Shown here: piece after piece, positions 34,402-43,762 of the stretch | Layout of the letters: each line of letters starts with the position of its first letter | How positions within the stretch are numbered: position 1 is the first letter of the stretch | Assembly (NCBI GenBank): GCA_900550165.1 | Contig: URQY01000001.1 | Coordinates: 1 to 64,000 of the forward strand | Length of the DNA stretch: 64,000 nucleotides | Origin: an uncultured Eubacteriales bacterium | GTDB taxonomy: Bacteria > Bacillota > Clostridia > Oscillospirales > Oscillospiraceae | Reading direction: 5' to 3' | Made by a program: the position numbers and the translations under genes | Notes under the pieces: generated by a model | Told to the model about the DNA's origin: nothing | The model's database searches: none | Seen by the model: only the letters and a program-made list of their open reading frames with translations

Positions 34402-35281
34402 CGTGCTTGTCCCCCTTTCCGGACGTGAGGAGCTTCCACAGCCGCATATGCAGCTTCTCCTCCTGCTGCTCGTCGGGCGCTTGCGGGATAAGCTCGTTCA
34501 TCAGCAGCTTTTCGAGCGTCTCGGGCATCAGGTGGCGCTTCAGAAGGCCGCCGATGGCGACGGAGATGGTCCCCGTCTCCTCCGAGACGATGACGACGAC
34601 CGCGTCGGAATTTTCGCTCATGCCGATACCCGCGCGGTGACGCATCCCAAGGTCCCGGCTGAGGTTGACGTTCTTGGACAGCGGCAGCATACAGCCGCCC
34701 GCCAGCAGCCGCCCGTCGCGCATGATGACCGCGCCGTCGTGCATCGCCGCCTTGACGAAGAAGATGTTCTTCAGCAGCTCGCTGCTCACGCGCGCGTCGA
34801 CGATGGTGCCCGTGCGGGCGATATCGTCGAGCGCCATCTCGCGCTCAAAGACGATGAGCACGCCCGTGCGGGATCGTGACATTTCCGTGCAGGCGAGCAC
34901 CGTCTGCGCGATGGCGTTTTCGATGGCAGAGACCTGCTGCGTGCGCGCGAAGGGGTTGAACGATCTCAGCTTGCTCGACCCCAACTGGTCGATGAGCCTC
35001 CGGATCTCGGGCTGGAACAGCACGATCAGCGCAAGCGCGCCGAGGGACAGCACGTGGCTCAAAATAAAATAGATGCCGCCGAGCGAAAGCGCGTCGGAAA
35101 GCATCAGCGCCAGCAGAAACAGCAGCACGACCTTGCCGACGCTCTCGACCTTCGACGTGCCCACTATCTTCAAAAGCCAGTAGATACCATAGGCCATCAG
35201 CGCGATGTCAAGGTAATCCGATACCCTGAGCGTGAGCAGATAACGCCACGCGCCCTCCAGTATGGGCATGATAATATCCAT
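34391..35281 (-). CDS. cdaA: Diadenylate cyclase CdaA
   Basis: This membrane enzyme makes c-di-AMP from ATP. Three N-terminal helices precede the DAC domain with MHDGAVIM (DGA) and RHRAGIG (RHR), the catalytic motifs. c-di-AMP controls potassium, osmotic and wall balance. ATG 35281 is about 10 bases after GGGGGG; GTG 35287 is too close to it. The genes cdaA and cdaR are here not followed by glmM. Confidence 0.95.
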   Translation of the reverse strand: MDIIMPILEGAWRYLLTLRVSDYLDIALMAYGIYWLLKIVGTSKVESVGKVVLLFLLALMLSDALSLGGIYFILSHVLSLGALALIVLFQPEIRRLIDQLGSSKLRSFNPFARTQQVSAIENAIAQTVLACTEMSRSRTGVLIVFEREMALDDIARTGTIVDARVSSELLKNIFFVKAAMHDGAVIMRDGRLLAGGCMLPLSKNVNLSRDLGMRHRAGIGMSENSDAVVVIVSEETGTISVAIGGLLKRHLMPETLEKLLMNELIPQAPDEQQEEKLHMRLWKLLTSGKGDKHDEV

Positions 35282-35385
35282 CGGCACGCTTCCCCCCTGA
35301 TCGATCGTGAATGCAGACTAAGCAATAGTTATTACTTATTCTAATATAAAAAGCCGAGAAATGCAACGGTAGAGCCATGAATTTT

Positions 35386-36528
35386 CTATGAAATCTCAGT
35401 TTTTTCACTCGCAGCCGCCACCTCGCGCAGCACGCGGAGCATCGCGTCGACCTCAAACGCGCGATTAAAGGCCGAAACGCTCAGCCGCACGGTGCCGTCC
35501 GGCAGAGTCCCGGCGGTCCTGTGCGCAAACGGCGCGCAGTGCAGGCCCGCGCGCAGCGCGATGCCGCGGCGCGCCAACCGCTCGGCGGTCTCCTCGGCCG
35601 AGAGCCCATCGACCGTGAAGGACAGCACGCCCGCCTGGAGCGTTTCTTCCTCTGCGAGCCAACACGTAACACAGGGAATGCTCTGCATCCCCTGCCCCGC
35701 GCGGCGCAGCAGCTGCCGCTCATGCAGCAGGATGCGTCCGGTGCGCTGCGTGCGCACAAAGTCGATGCCCGCAGCAAGTCCCGCTATGCCGGGAACGTTG
35801 TGCGTGCCGGCCTCCAGACGGTCGGGCAAAAAGTCGGGCATCTCCTGCCGCAGCGAGTCGCTGCCCGTGCCGCCCTCGATGAGCGGCAGCGCATCCGCGC
35901 CGCAGAGCAGAAGTCCCGTCCCCTGCGGGCCGTAAAGCCCCTTGTGTCCCGGCATGGCGATAAACGCCGCGCCGAGCGCGGCAAAGTCGAGCGGCAGGAC
36001 CCCTGCCGACTGTGAAGCGTCGATGATGAGCGGCACGCCCGCTTCCCGGCAGAGGCGCGCAATGTCCGAGATGGGCAGGATATCGCCGAAGACGTTGGAC
36101 ACGTGCGTGCAGATGACGGCATCCGCGCCCGCTTTCAGCGCGTGCGCAAAGGCCTCAACGGTCTTCTGCGGCGAAAAAAGCGGCGCGGCGGCAACGATGA
36201 CCTCGGCCTCCAGCGCGTGCAGCGGCCGTGTGACGGCGTTGTGCTCATAGCCCGACACGATGGCGCGGCCTCCCGGCCGGACAAGGCTCTTGACGGCGAT
36301 ATTCAGCGCGTGCGTCGCGTTCATCGTGAAAACGACCTGCTCTGCCGAGGGCACGGAAAAGAGCGCCGCCGCCGCGCTGCGGCAGCGGAACAGCGTCTCC
36401 TCGGCAAGGCGCGCACTCTCGTACCCGCCGCGTCCGGGCGAGCTCATCGTGCGCATCGCCTGCGCGACCGCGCGATGCACGGCGGCAGGCTTTTGAAAGG
36501 TGGTCGCCGCGCTGTCGAGGTAGATCAT
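35386..36528 (-). CDS. Class V aminotransferase, cysteine desulfurase-like
   Basis: This 380-residue PLP enzyme has MIYLDSAATTFQKP, TMNATHALN and the PLP lysine in PGHKGLYGPQGTG. It belongs to the CsdA-like branch that takes sulfur or selenium from (seleno)cysteine. It overlaps a DUF3343 gene by 4 bases; that small protein is a proposed sulfur/selenium carrier, so the two probably work together. Specificity cannot be read from sequence. Confidence 0.88.
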   Translation of the reverse strand: MIYLDSAATTFQKPAAVHRAVAQAMRTMSSPGRGGYESARLAEETLFRCRSAAAALFSVPSAEQVVFTMNATHALNIAVKSLVRPGGRAIVSGYEHNAVTRPLHALEAEVIVAAAPLFSPQKTVEAFAHALKAGADAVICTHVSNVFGDILPISDIARLCREAGVPLIIDASQSAGVLPLDFAALGAAFIAMPGHKGLYGPQGTGLLLCGADALPLIEGGTGSDSLRQEMPDFLPDRLEAGTHNVPGIAGLAAGIDFVRTQRTGRILLHERQLLRRAGQGMQSIPCVTCWLAEEETLQAGVLSFTVDGLSAEETAERLARRGIALRAGLHCAPFAHRTAGTLPDGTVRLSVSAFNRAFEVDAMLRVLREVAAASEKTEIS

Positions 36529-36776
36529 GGCGCCACCTCCTGCCGCGTCTGGCTGGATACGAGCAGCACCTTGACCGGCTGCGCGCCACCCGTGCGGCAG
36601 GCCTCAAGCGCATAGGCATAGTTTCTGCGCGAGATCTCCAGTGTATAGCCGCAGCCGCGCCCCGTGAGCTCTGCACCCGCGCGGCGTATCTTTGCGGAAA
36701 CGCCCGCGTCGCTCAAGACCCGCGCCATCTGCTGGGCATGAGTGACCGAGCGTGCAACGAACAGATAATAGTCCAT
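36525..36776 (-). CDS. DUF3343 protein, putative Se/S carrier
   Basis: The 83-residue protein (MDYYLFVARSVTHAQQMARV, then RGCGYTLEIS) fits DUF3343, with Cys in the conserved RGCGY motif. It is coupled to the desulfurase-like gene. A role as a persulfide or selenide carrier is inferred from context. ATG 36776 is preferred over the longer start. Confidence 0.8.
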   Translation of the reverse strand: MDYYLFVARSVTHAQQMARVLSDAGVSAKIRRAGAELTGRGCGYTLEISRRNYAYALEACRTGGAQPVKVLLVSSQTRQEVAP

Positions 36777-36836
36777 GACAGAGTTTCCCCCCCACCGCAT
36801 GATATGCGTGCGCTCGTGCGGCGTGCGGGTGAAAAG

Positions 36837-36865
36837 GGACGGGCGCTTGTAAAAAGCGTCCGTCC
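36837..36865 (-). terminator. Terminator after ispF
   Basis: On the minus strand, GGACGGACGCTT pairs imperfectly with AAGCGCCCGTCC, followed by CTTTTC. It lies 43 bases after the ispF stop and before the DUF3343 gene. Confidence 0.7.
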
Positions 36866-36908
36866 GTGGCGTTCAAAAAAGCGGGAGAGCCGCTCTTTTG
36901 AAAAGGAT

Positions 36909-37397
36909 TCAGTTGTCTGCCTGATCGAGCAGCGCGACGGCGTGCGCGGCGATCCCTTCGCCGCTGCCGGTGAAGCCGAGGCCCTCCTCGGTCGTCGCCT
37001 TGACGCTCACACGCGAAACAGGGAGGCCAAGCGCCGCAGCGATATTCCCGCGCATCTGCTCCCGGTGCGGCGCGAGCTTGGGCGCCTGCGCGAGCACCGT
37101 CGCGTCGAGGTTGACGATATCGAAGCCCGCGGCGGTCAGATGCGTCTTCACGCGCTTTAAGAGCTCGATGCTCGAAATGCCCCCGAATTCCGCGTCGGAA
37201 TCCGGGAAGAGCCTGCCGATATCACCCAGCGCCGCCGCGCCGAGCAGCGCATCCATCACGGCGTGCGTCAGCACGTCCGCGTCCGAATGGCCGAGCAGCC
37301 CCTTTTCATAGGGAATTTCCACGCCGCCCAGAATGAGCGCGCGCCCCTCCGTTAAACGGTGCACGTCATAGCCGTGCCCGATGCGTAAGCTTGTCAT
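36909..37397 (-). CDS. ispF: 2-C-methyl-D-erythritol 2,4-cyclodiphosphate synthase
   Basis: This 162-residue enzyme of the MEP isoprenoid pathway has GHGYDVHRL with the zinc Asp/His, GLLGHSDADVLTHA and the C-terminal substrate region (VSVKATTEEGLGFTGSGEG). Standard length. It is downstream of ispD but separated by a hairpin. Confidence 0.96.
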   Translation of the reverse strand: MTSLRIGHGYDVHRLTEGRALILGGVEIPYEKGLLGHSDADVLTHAVMDALLGAAALGDIGRLFPDSDAEFGGISSIELLKRVKTHLTAAGFDIVNLDATVLAQAPKLAPHREQMRGNIAAALGLPVSRVSVKATTEEGLGFTGSGEGIAAHAVALLDQADN

Positions 37398-37459
37398 TGG
37401 TGTTCTCCTTTTCCTCCAAAGAAACGGCGGCCTGCCCGCCGCTGCCGAAATGTACCGGA

Positions 37460-37495
37460 AAAAGATCGCCCGTCGCTTCGCGCGGGGCGATCTTC
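37460..37495 (-). terminator. Hairpin between ispD and ispF
   Basis: On the minus strand, AAGATCGCCC and GGGCGATCTT form a strong stem, followed by TTTCC. It may partly uncouple ispF from ispD. Confidence 0.75.
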
Positions 37496-37522
37496 AGTCT
37501 GCTGTTATCCTGTTGAAAAACG

Positions 37523-38254
37523 TCATTCCCCTCTGCGCTGCAGGATCACTTCCGCGACCGCAAGGTCGAGCGGCGTGGTGATCTTGATGTTTTCACGGTC
37601 ACCCGCTGTCAAGTGAACTTCCTTGCCAAAGCGCTCCACCGCAGAGCAATCGTCCGTCAGCGCGGCATTCGCGCGCAGTGCGTCCTGAAGCGCCGCCTTC
37701 AAAAGCTCCGCGTCGAAGACCTGCGGCGTCTGCACGGCGAACAGCGTGCTGCGTTCGGGCGTGCTCTCCACAATGCCGTCGCGCGCGACCTTGACGGTGT
37801 CCGTCACGGGAATGGCAGGAGCCGCGGCGTGATAGCACTGCGCGGCGGCAACCACATCGTCGATGAGCGTGCTCGTCACAAGCGGGCGCGCCCCATCCTG
37901 CACGGCGAGAAACACTGCGTCCTCCGATGCCTCGAGCGCAGCGCGCAGCACGGACTCCGTCCGCGTCGCCCCGCCGGGCACGACCTTCACCGGCTTTTGC
38001 ACGCCATAGCTCCTGCATAGCTGCGCATAGGTCAAAAGCTCCTCCTCGCGCGCGGCGATGACGATCTCGTCGATGCTCGCGGCGCGGTCGACGGCAAGCA
38101 ATGTCCGCGCAAGCACAGGAATCCCGTCAAGCTCCTGCAGAAGCTTGTTTTCCTCTCCGTAGCGCGTCGAATTGCCGGCCGCCGCAATGATCGCGGCGCA
38201 ATACGGCCGCGCCCGCTTCGGCGTCCGGCGAACTAACTTTTTCAGCAGGTCCAT
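37523..38254 (-). CDS. ispD: 2-C-methyl-D-erythritol 4-phosphate cytidylyltransferase
   Basis: This 243-residue MEP-pathway enzyme has the nucleotide loop AAIIAAAGNSTRYGEENK (Gly-rich with Arg/Lys), VQDGARPLV and the downstream VTDTVK. It couples MEP to CTP. It lies 5 bases after carD, and ispF follows, the usual order. Confidence 0.95.
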   Translation of the reverse strand: MDLLKKLVRRTPKRARPYCAAIIAAAGNSTRYGEENKLLQELDGIPVLARTLLAVDRAASIDEIVIAAREEELLTYAQLCRSYGVQKPVKVVPGGATRTESVLRAALEASEDAVFLAVQDGARPLVTSTLIDDVVAAAQCYHAAAPAIPVTDTVKVARDGIVESTPERSTLFAVQTPQVFDAELLKAALQDALRANAALTDDCSAVERFGKEVHLTAGDRENIKITTPLDLAVAEVILQRRGE

Positions 38255-38259
38255 CGCAC

Positions 38260-38751
38260 TTATTCGCTCTCCTTTGAAAGCATCGCGGCGTTGACGCGGC
38301 TCTCGGCCGCGGGATACTCCACATCCTCAGCCAGCACGATCTCCGAAACGAGGATCTGCTTGGCGATGTGCAGCATCTTGCGCTCGCCGTTGGAAAGGCC
38401 GCGCGTGCTGTCGCGATGCATCAGGGCCTTGATGACCGCGCTGACCTCGTCGAGGTCGCCGCTTTTCAGCCGGTCCATATTCTCGCGGTAGCGGTGGTTC
38501 CAGTTCGACGTCATGTCGACACCCAGCGCCGGAATGCGCTCGATGACCGCCTCGATCTCGTCCGCGCTCTTGATGGCGCGCACGCCGATGGCCGAGGAAT
38601 TCTCGGTCGGGATCTTGAGCGTCAGCCCGGAAATGGGCATTTTGAAGACGTAGAACTCCGTTGCCTTACCGCTGATCTTTTCGCGCACGATGCTGTCGAT
38701 CACACCGGCGCCGTGCATCGGATGCACGACCTTATCTCCGACTTGAAACAT
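38260..38751 (-). CDS. CarD-family RNA polymerase-binding regulator
   Basis: This 163-residue protein has the CarD Tudor-like domain (FQVGDKVVHPMHGAGVIDSI) that binds the RNA polymerase beta subunit, and a helical C-terminus (WNHRYRENMDRLKSGDLDEV). It modulates open-complex stability, especially of rRNA promoters. ATG 38751 has GGAGGT upstream; the longer frame has none. Confidence 0.92.
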   Translation of the reverse strand: MFQVGDKVVHPMHGAGVIDSIVREKISGKATEFYVFKMPISGLTLKIPTENSSAIGVRAIKSADEIEAVIERIPALGVDMTSNWNHRYRENMDRLKSGDLDEVSAVIKALMHRDSTRGLSNGERKMLHIAKQILVSEIVLAEDVEYPAAESRVNAAMLSKESE

Positions 38752-38941
38752 CCTATGCCCACCTCCCTTCTGACAGAATGCCAATGCAGCATTCGTCCGT
38801 GCTCCCGGGTAAAAACGGGGAAAAATACAAAAAACACACAAGGGAAATAATTCCCCATACATAGTATAACGTACTCGCCCCCATTTTTCAAGCATTTTTT
38901 CATGAATATTGTGAACAGTAAAGCATTTGCCAATATTTTTT

Positions 38942-38976
38942 GCAAAAAATCAAGGGCTCCCCTTTCGGAGAGCCCC
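38942..38976 (-). terminator. Terminator after the CoA-transferase gene
   Basis: On the minus strand, GGGCTCTCC and GGGGAGCCC (loop GAAA) are followed by TTGATTTTTT, 25 bases past the stop. Confidence 0.85.
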
Positions 38977-38998
38977 TGTGACGGTAGACAGATATTTT

Positions 38999-40339
38999 TT
39001 ACTTGTTGCTGCGGCGCCAGATGTGCATCTTCTCCGCGTCGGCGATGAGCTGCTCGCGGAAGTCGGGATGCGCGATACCGATGAGCGCCTCGGCGCGCTG
39101 CCAGGTCGAAAGGCCCTTGAGGTTGACCATGCCGTACTCGGTGACGATGTAGTGCGTGCAGGAGCGCGGGTCGGTGCAGATGGAGCCCTGCGTCAGCGTG
39201 GGAACGATGCGGCTCTTGACCGTGCCGTCCTTGCCCGTGACGGTCGAGGACATACAGATGAAGCTCTTGCCGCCTTTGGACAGGTACGCGCCCATCGCAA
39301 AGTCGAGCTGGCCGCCCGTACCGGAGATGTGCTTGACGCCCGCAGACTCAGCGTTCACCTGACCGAACAGGTCGCAGTCGATGGCGTTGTTGATGGAGAT
39401 GAAGTTGTCGATCTGGGAGATGACGTGCACGTCGTTCGTGTAGTCGACCGGCGCGCCCATGACGTCGGGGTTGCGATCCATGTAGTCATAGAGCTTCTGC
39501 GTACCGGCGGCGAAGGCGAAGACCTGGCGGCCCTTGTCGAGCTGCTTGTGCTTGCCGGTGATCTTGCCGGCGAGGGCCATGTCGACAAAGCCGTCGACAT
39601 ACATTTCGGTGTGAACGGACAGGTCCTTGAGGTCGGACTGCGCGATCATCGAGCCGATGGTGTTGGGCATACCGCCGATACCGAGCTGAAGGCACGCGCC
39701 ATTCGGGATCTCAGGCACGACAAGGTTGGCGACCGCGGTGTCGACCTCGGTGGGCGCGCCGCCGGCACCAAGCTGCGCAACAGGAGGATTCTCCCCTTCC
39801 ACAACCATGTCGACGTCCTTGATGTTGATCTCGCAGCCGTTGAGACCGTAGACCCATGGAAGGTTCTCGTTGACCTCGACGATGACGGTCTTGGCGGTAT
39901 CGAGCATATCGGCAAGATGAGAGGACGCGAGCGCGTAGCTGAAGTTGCCGTGCTTGTCCATCGGCGTGACCTGGATCATCGCAACGTCCACCGTCACATT
40001 ACCGTCGCGGTAGAAGCGCGGCAGTTCGCTGTAGCGCATGGGGATAAAATAGCCCATGCCCTTGGAGATGATCTTGCGGTCGATGCCGCTGCAATGCCAG
40101 GAGTGCCAGGTGAAGTGCTCGCCGGCATCCTCCGCCTTGCAGATCTCGGGCATCCACATCGTCACGCCGCCGCGGACCTTGACGTCCTTGAGCTCATTCT
40201 GGCGCGCGGCCAGAGCCTTGTCGAGCGTGTAAGGGTGGTTGGTGCACCAGCCGTAATCGACCCAGTCGCCGCTCTTGATGACCTTGACGGCATCGGCGGC
40301 AGAGGTCAGCTTTTTCTGATAGAGCGCTGCATGATCCAT
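38999..40339 (-). CDS. Butyryl-CoA:acetate-type CoA-transferase
   Basis: This 446-residue protein is a full-length family I CoA-transferase of the Cat1/But/4-hydroxybutyrate group: SGDWVDYGWCTNHP, the substrate region LQLGIGGMPN, and the catalytic Glu region in QVNAESAGVKHISGTGGQLD. It closely resembles But of gut butyrate producers, which makes butyrate by moving CoA from butyryl-CoA to acetate. 4-hydroxybutyrate transferase cannot be excluded. It is a single-gene transcript with its own terminator. Confidence 0.85.
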   Translation of the reverse strand: MDHAALYQKKLTSAADAVKVIKSGDWVDYGWCTNHPYTLDKALAARQNELKDVKVRGGVTMWMPEICKAEDAGEHFTWHSWHCSGIDRKIISKGMGYFIPMRYSELPRFYRDGNVTVDVAMIQVTPMDKHGNFSYALASSHLADMLDTAKTVIVEVNENLPWVYGLNGCEINIKDVDMVVEGENPPVAQLGAGGAPTEVDTAVANLVVPEIPNGACLQLGIGGMPNTIGSMIAQSDLKDLSVHTEMYVDGFVDMALAGKITGKHKQLDKGRQVFAFAAGTQKLYDYMDRNPDVMGAPVDYTNDVHVISQIDNFISINNAIDCDLFGQVNAESAGVKHISGTGGQLDFAMGAYLSKGGKSFICMSSTVTGKDGTVKSRIVPTLTQGSICTDPRSCTHYIVTEYGMVNLKGLSTWQRAEALIGIAHPDFREQLIADAEKMHIWRRSNK

Positions 40340-40444
40340 GATAACTTCCTCCTGTATGTAAATGGTTGGGATATGTCTGTCGAAACTTTAACGATTATAG
40401 CATATCCGTCGCTGTTTGCAAAGTCTTTCTTGGCAAATCGCAAT

Positions 40445-40477
40445 AAAAAAGAGACAGGCCGTAGCCTGTCTCTTTTC
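40445..40477 (-). terminator. Terminator after the ispH-S1 operon
   Basis: AAAAGAGACAGGC and GCCTGTCTCTTTT form a 13-base stem around CGTA. It ends the long leftward operon 15 bases after the ispH-S1 stop. Confidence 0.93.
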
Positions 40478-40491
40478 TGTTCGGGGGAAAA

Positions 40492-42438
40492 TTACTCCTC
40501 GACCGGAGCCTCTTCCTCGTTCAGCAGCGCGCGGATGCTGAGGGAGATCTTCTTCTTCTCCTCGTCGATGGCGGTGATCTTCGCGTCGACCATCTGGCCT
40601 TCGGACAGAACGTCGGAGGGCTTGTCGATGCGGCGGTCCGCGATCTGGGAGATATGGATCAGGCCGTCCACGCCGGGAACGACCTCAGCGAAGGCGCCGA
40701 AGGTCATCAGCTTGACGATGCGCACGTTGGCAACGTCGCCAACCTTGTAGGTGTTCATGAACACATCCCAGGGATTCTGGGTGCGATCCTTGACGCCGAG
40801 GGAGATCTTGCGCTTCTCGGGGTCGAAGGAGATAACGTACACATCGAGGTGATCGCCGATGGAGACGACCTCGGCGGGATTCTTGATGCGGCTCCAGCTC
40901 AGCTCGGAGATGTGGACCATACCGTCCACGCCGCCGATGTCGACGAACACGCCGTAAGAGGTCATGGACTTGACGACACCGTCATAGTGCTTGCCGACCT
41001 CGATGCCCTCCCAGATAGCAGCCTGAGCAGCCTGACGAGCCTCGTTGAGGACGGACTTGATGGAGCCCACGACGCGGCGGCGGGCACGGTTGACCTCGGT
41101 CACGCGGAGCTGGACCTTCTGCTTGACCATCTGGCCAAGGTCGGAGTCCTTGGGCATACCGCTCTGAGAAGCGGGCACGAAGACGCGCACGCCCTTGACA
41201 GAGACGACGATGCCGCCCTTGTTCACTTCGGTCACGATACCGTCGAGAACGGTCTTGTCCTCAACAGCAGTCTCGATATCTTCCCAGAGCTTGACGGCGT
41301 CGAGACGCTTCTTGGAGAGGGTGGCATAGCCTTCCACGTCGTTGACGCGGACAACATAGGCCTCGATCTCGTCGCCGACCTTGACGACGTCCTCGGGCTT
41401 CACGTCGGGGTCGTTGCTCAGCTCGGAAACAGGGATGTAACCCGCCTGCTTGCAGCCGACGTCGACCTGTACTTCGGTCGTGCCGATGGCCGTGACGACG
41501 CCGGTCACCTTATCTCCTGTATTTAGAGTCTTGAAAGATTTTTCAAGCAGTTCTTCAAAGGATTCGCTGGTCTCAGGGGCAGTGGTGTTGATGTTTTCTT
41601 CCGTCATTGTTGTTAATACCTCCATAATGATACTCGCAGGAGTAGATGCGCCGGCTGTCAGTCCCGCCACACGGCATCCGGAAAAGAATTCCGGTGAGAG
41701 CTCGTCTGCGGATTCGATCTGGAGGACCTTTCCGCAGTTCTCTCTGCAAATCTCGGTCAAATGCCTTGTGTTAGCGCTTCTTCGGTCGCCTACAACCACC
41801 ATCGCGTCTACCTTGGCGGAAAGCTCTGCTGCCTCAGCTTGACGTTTCTGCGTAGCATTGCATATTGTATCATTGATTTTCAGATTTGTACACTGTTTTT
41901 TTAGAAAATTCACGCAACTTTCCCAAACCGCACGAATGCAGGTCGTCTGCGCCAGCAAAATGCTGGGTAAATCGGCAAATTCTGCGTGATCCTGCAGGTA
42001 TTCCTCAACTTCCCGCACATTTTCAAAGATAACGGGATCTTTACACCAGCCTGCGATGCCCTGCACCTCGGGATGGTGACGCTCGCCGATGAGGATAACG
42101 CGCCGTCCCTCCTGCTCGGCCTGCTGCGCGAGCTTTCGGATGCGGTCGACGTGCGGGCACACGGCGCTCACGACCTCCGCCCCGCGTGCAGAGAGCGCGT
42201 CAAGCGTCTCTCTCGGCTCGCCGTGGGCGCGGATGAGAACCGTCTCCCCCGCTTTTGCCTGCCCGGGGCTCGTGATAAGGCGCATCCCGAGGTCTTCGAG
42301 CTCCCGCACGACGCCCGCGTTGTGCACGATGCTGCCGAGCATTGCGCCGCCGTGCGCCCTCGCCGTTTCCTGCGCGAGCCTGACCGCGCGCTCCACGCCG
42401 TAGCAGAAGCCGGCGGTCTCAGCCAAGATGACCTTCAC
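40492..42438 (-). CDS. ispH: IspH fused to S1 RNA-binding domains
   Basis: Residues 1-280 are 4-hydroxy-3-methylbut-2-enyl diphosphate reductase, with the three Fe-S cysteines in GFCYGV, AVCPHV and ICNAT; it makes IPP and DMAPP. Residues about 300-640 are four S1 repeats like ribosomal protein S1 (e.g. GVDGMVHISELSW, GVDGLIHISQIAD). This IspH-S1 fusion is known in clostridia. It overlaps plsC by 4 bases and ends the operon. Confidence 0.95.
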   Translation of the reverse strand: MKVILAETAGFCYGVERAVRLAQETARAHGGAMLGSIVHNAGVVRELEDLGMRLITSPGQAKAGETVLIRAHGEPRETLDALSARGAEVVSAVCPHVDRIRKLAQQAEQEGRRVILIGERHHPEVQGIAGWCKDPVIFENVREVEEYLQDHAEFADLPSILLAQTTCIRAVWESCVNFLKKQCTNLKINDTICNATQKRQAEAAELSAKVDAMVVVGDRRSANTRHLTEICRENCGKVLQIESADELSPEFFSGCRVAGLTAGASTPASIIMEVLTTMTEENINTTAPETSESFEELLEKSFKTLNTGDKVTGVVTAIGTTEVQVDVGCKQAGYIPVSELSNDPDVKPEDVVKVGDEIEAYVVRVNDVEGYATLSKKRLDAVKLWEDIETAVEDKTVLDGIVTEVNKGGIVVSVKGVRVFVPASQSGMPKDSDLGQMVKQKVQLRVTEVNRARRRVVGSIKSVLNEARQAAQAAIWEGIEVGKHYDGVVKSMTSYGVFVDIGGVDGMVHISELSWSRIKNPAEVVSIGDHLDVYVISFDPEKRKISLGVKDRTQNPWDVFMNTYKVGDVANVRIVKLMTFGAFAEVVPGVDGLIHISQIADRRIDKPSDVLSEGQMVDAKITAIDEEKKKISLSIRALLNEEEAPVEE

Positions 42439-43064
42439 AGCGGCGCGCCTCCCACCTGCTGACCGCCGAGGGCATAAGCCCTGCGCAGCATTTCGTCGGC
42501 GATGGCCTGCAATTCCTCGGATGTACCGCGGCGGCCTGTGACCTCGGGCGTATACGGCTCGCCGAAGATGATGCGCGTCTTACGGAAGGGCTTTTTCTGC
42601 CCGTCGCAGAACACCGGCACGAGCGTCGCGCCCGTGCGCACGCCGATCATCGCAATGCCCGCGTGCGCGTGCGCGGGCAGCCCGTCATGGTAGCCCACAC
42701 CGTTGCGGACGGTCGTCCCTTCGGGAAAGATCAGCAGGTTTTCACCCTTGTGAAGCACCTGCATCGCAGTCTTGATGGATTGGATATCCTTGCCGTCGCG
42801 CTGGACGGGAAACGCGCCGAGCGTGCGGATGAGCCACGCGAGCGCGCGGTTGTCAAAGAGCTCGGCCTTGGCCATAAAGTGCAGATGGTAGTCAAGCGGC
42901 AGGCATAGACCAATGAGTACGGGGTCTAAATCCGTCGAATGGTTGGGGCACAGCAGCACGCTGTGCTTGGGAAGATTTTCAAGTCCCTTCACGTCCACGC
43001 GGTAGATCCACAGCAGCACCCGGCCGATGAGCCAGATAAAGGCAAAAAAAACACGGTGCATCAT
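42435..43064 (-). CDS. plsC: 1-acyl-sn-glycerol-3-phosphate acyltransferase
   Basis: This 209-residue acyltransferase has NHSTDLDPV (the HX4D active site) and FPEGTTVRNG. It makes phosphatidic acid for membrane lipid. An N-terminal hydrophobic stretch anchors it. It overlaps cmk and ispH-S1 by 4 bases each. Confidence 0.93.
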   Translation of the reverse strand: MMHRVFFAFIWLIGRVLLWIYRVDVKGLENLPKHSVLLCPNHSTDLDPVLIGLCLPLDYHLHFMAKAELFDNRALAWLIRTLGAFPVQRDGKDIQSIKTAMQVLHKGENLLIFPEGTTVRNGVGYHDGLPAHAHAGIAMIGVRTGATLVPVFCDGQKKPFRKTRIIFGEPYTPEVTGRRGTSEELQAIADEMLRRAYALGGQQVGGAPL

Positions 43065-43738
43065 CTGATCTTCTCCCGGATGAGGTCCAGCAGCGCCTGC
43101 TTGCTCTCCTCAAAATCAAGCTTTGACGTGTCGACGCGCACGGCGTCCTCCGCCTCGCGCAGCGGGGCAATGTCGCGGTGCATATCCTGATAGTCGCGCT
43201 CGTTGATCTCGCGCAGCACCTCTTCATACGCCTTGGGCGTGCCGCGCTCCGTGAGCTCCAGGCAGCGGCGGCGTGCGCGCTCCTCCGCCGAAGCCGTCAG
43301 GTAGATCTTCAAATCGGCGTCCGGCAGCACGACCGTGCCGATATCGCGCCCATCCATGATGACGCTCTGCTTTCTCGCGGTGTCGCGCTGCATTTCCAGC
43401 AAGTACGCGCGCACGCACGGCAGCGCCGAGACGTTTGAGGCATACATTGAAATTTCGGGCAGGCGGATCTCCTTGCTGACGTCTTTGCCGTCGAGCAGCA
43501 TCCTCTGCCCGCCGATCTCGTCAAACGCCATGTCGATTTGAATTTCTTTCAGCAGCGGCGCGATCTGTTCTTCCTTCTTCGCGTCCAGTCCGCGCGAAAA
43601 CGCCGCGTAGCCGATGGTGCGGTAGATGGCGCCCGTGTCCACGTGCAGGATATTGAGCTCCCTTGCAACCGCCTTGGCAAGCGTGCTCTTTCCCGCACCG
43701 CCCGGGCCGTCGAGTGCGATGGTAAAATGTTCTTTCAT
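43061..43738 (-). CDS. cmk: Cytidylate kinase
   Basis: This 225-residue enzyme phosphorylates CMP and dCMP. It has the P-loop GPGGAGKSTLA, DTGAIYRTIGY, and MDGRDIGTVV. Standard length, in the usual cmk-plsC-ispH order. Confidence 0.96.
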   Translation of the reverse strand: MKEHFTIALDGPGGAGKSTLAKAVARELNILHVDTGAIYRTIGYAAFSRGLDAKKEEQIAPLLKEIQIDMAFDEIGGQRMLLDGKDVSKEIRLPEISMYASNVSALPCVRAYLLEMQRDTARKQSVIMDGRDIGTVVLPDADLKIYLTASAEERARRRCLELTERGTPKAYEEVLREINERDYQDMHRDIAPLREAEDAVRVDTSKLDFEESKQALLDLIREKIR

Positions 43739-43762
43739 GTTGTCGATTCTTCCCTTTTATAA

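Noticed and set aside
38927..40750. Plus-strand open frame of 607 codons opposite the CoA-transferase
   Set aside because: Antisense to a full-length conserved enzyme and rich in Val/Asp/His from complement codons; it also crosses two terminators.
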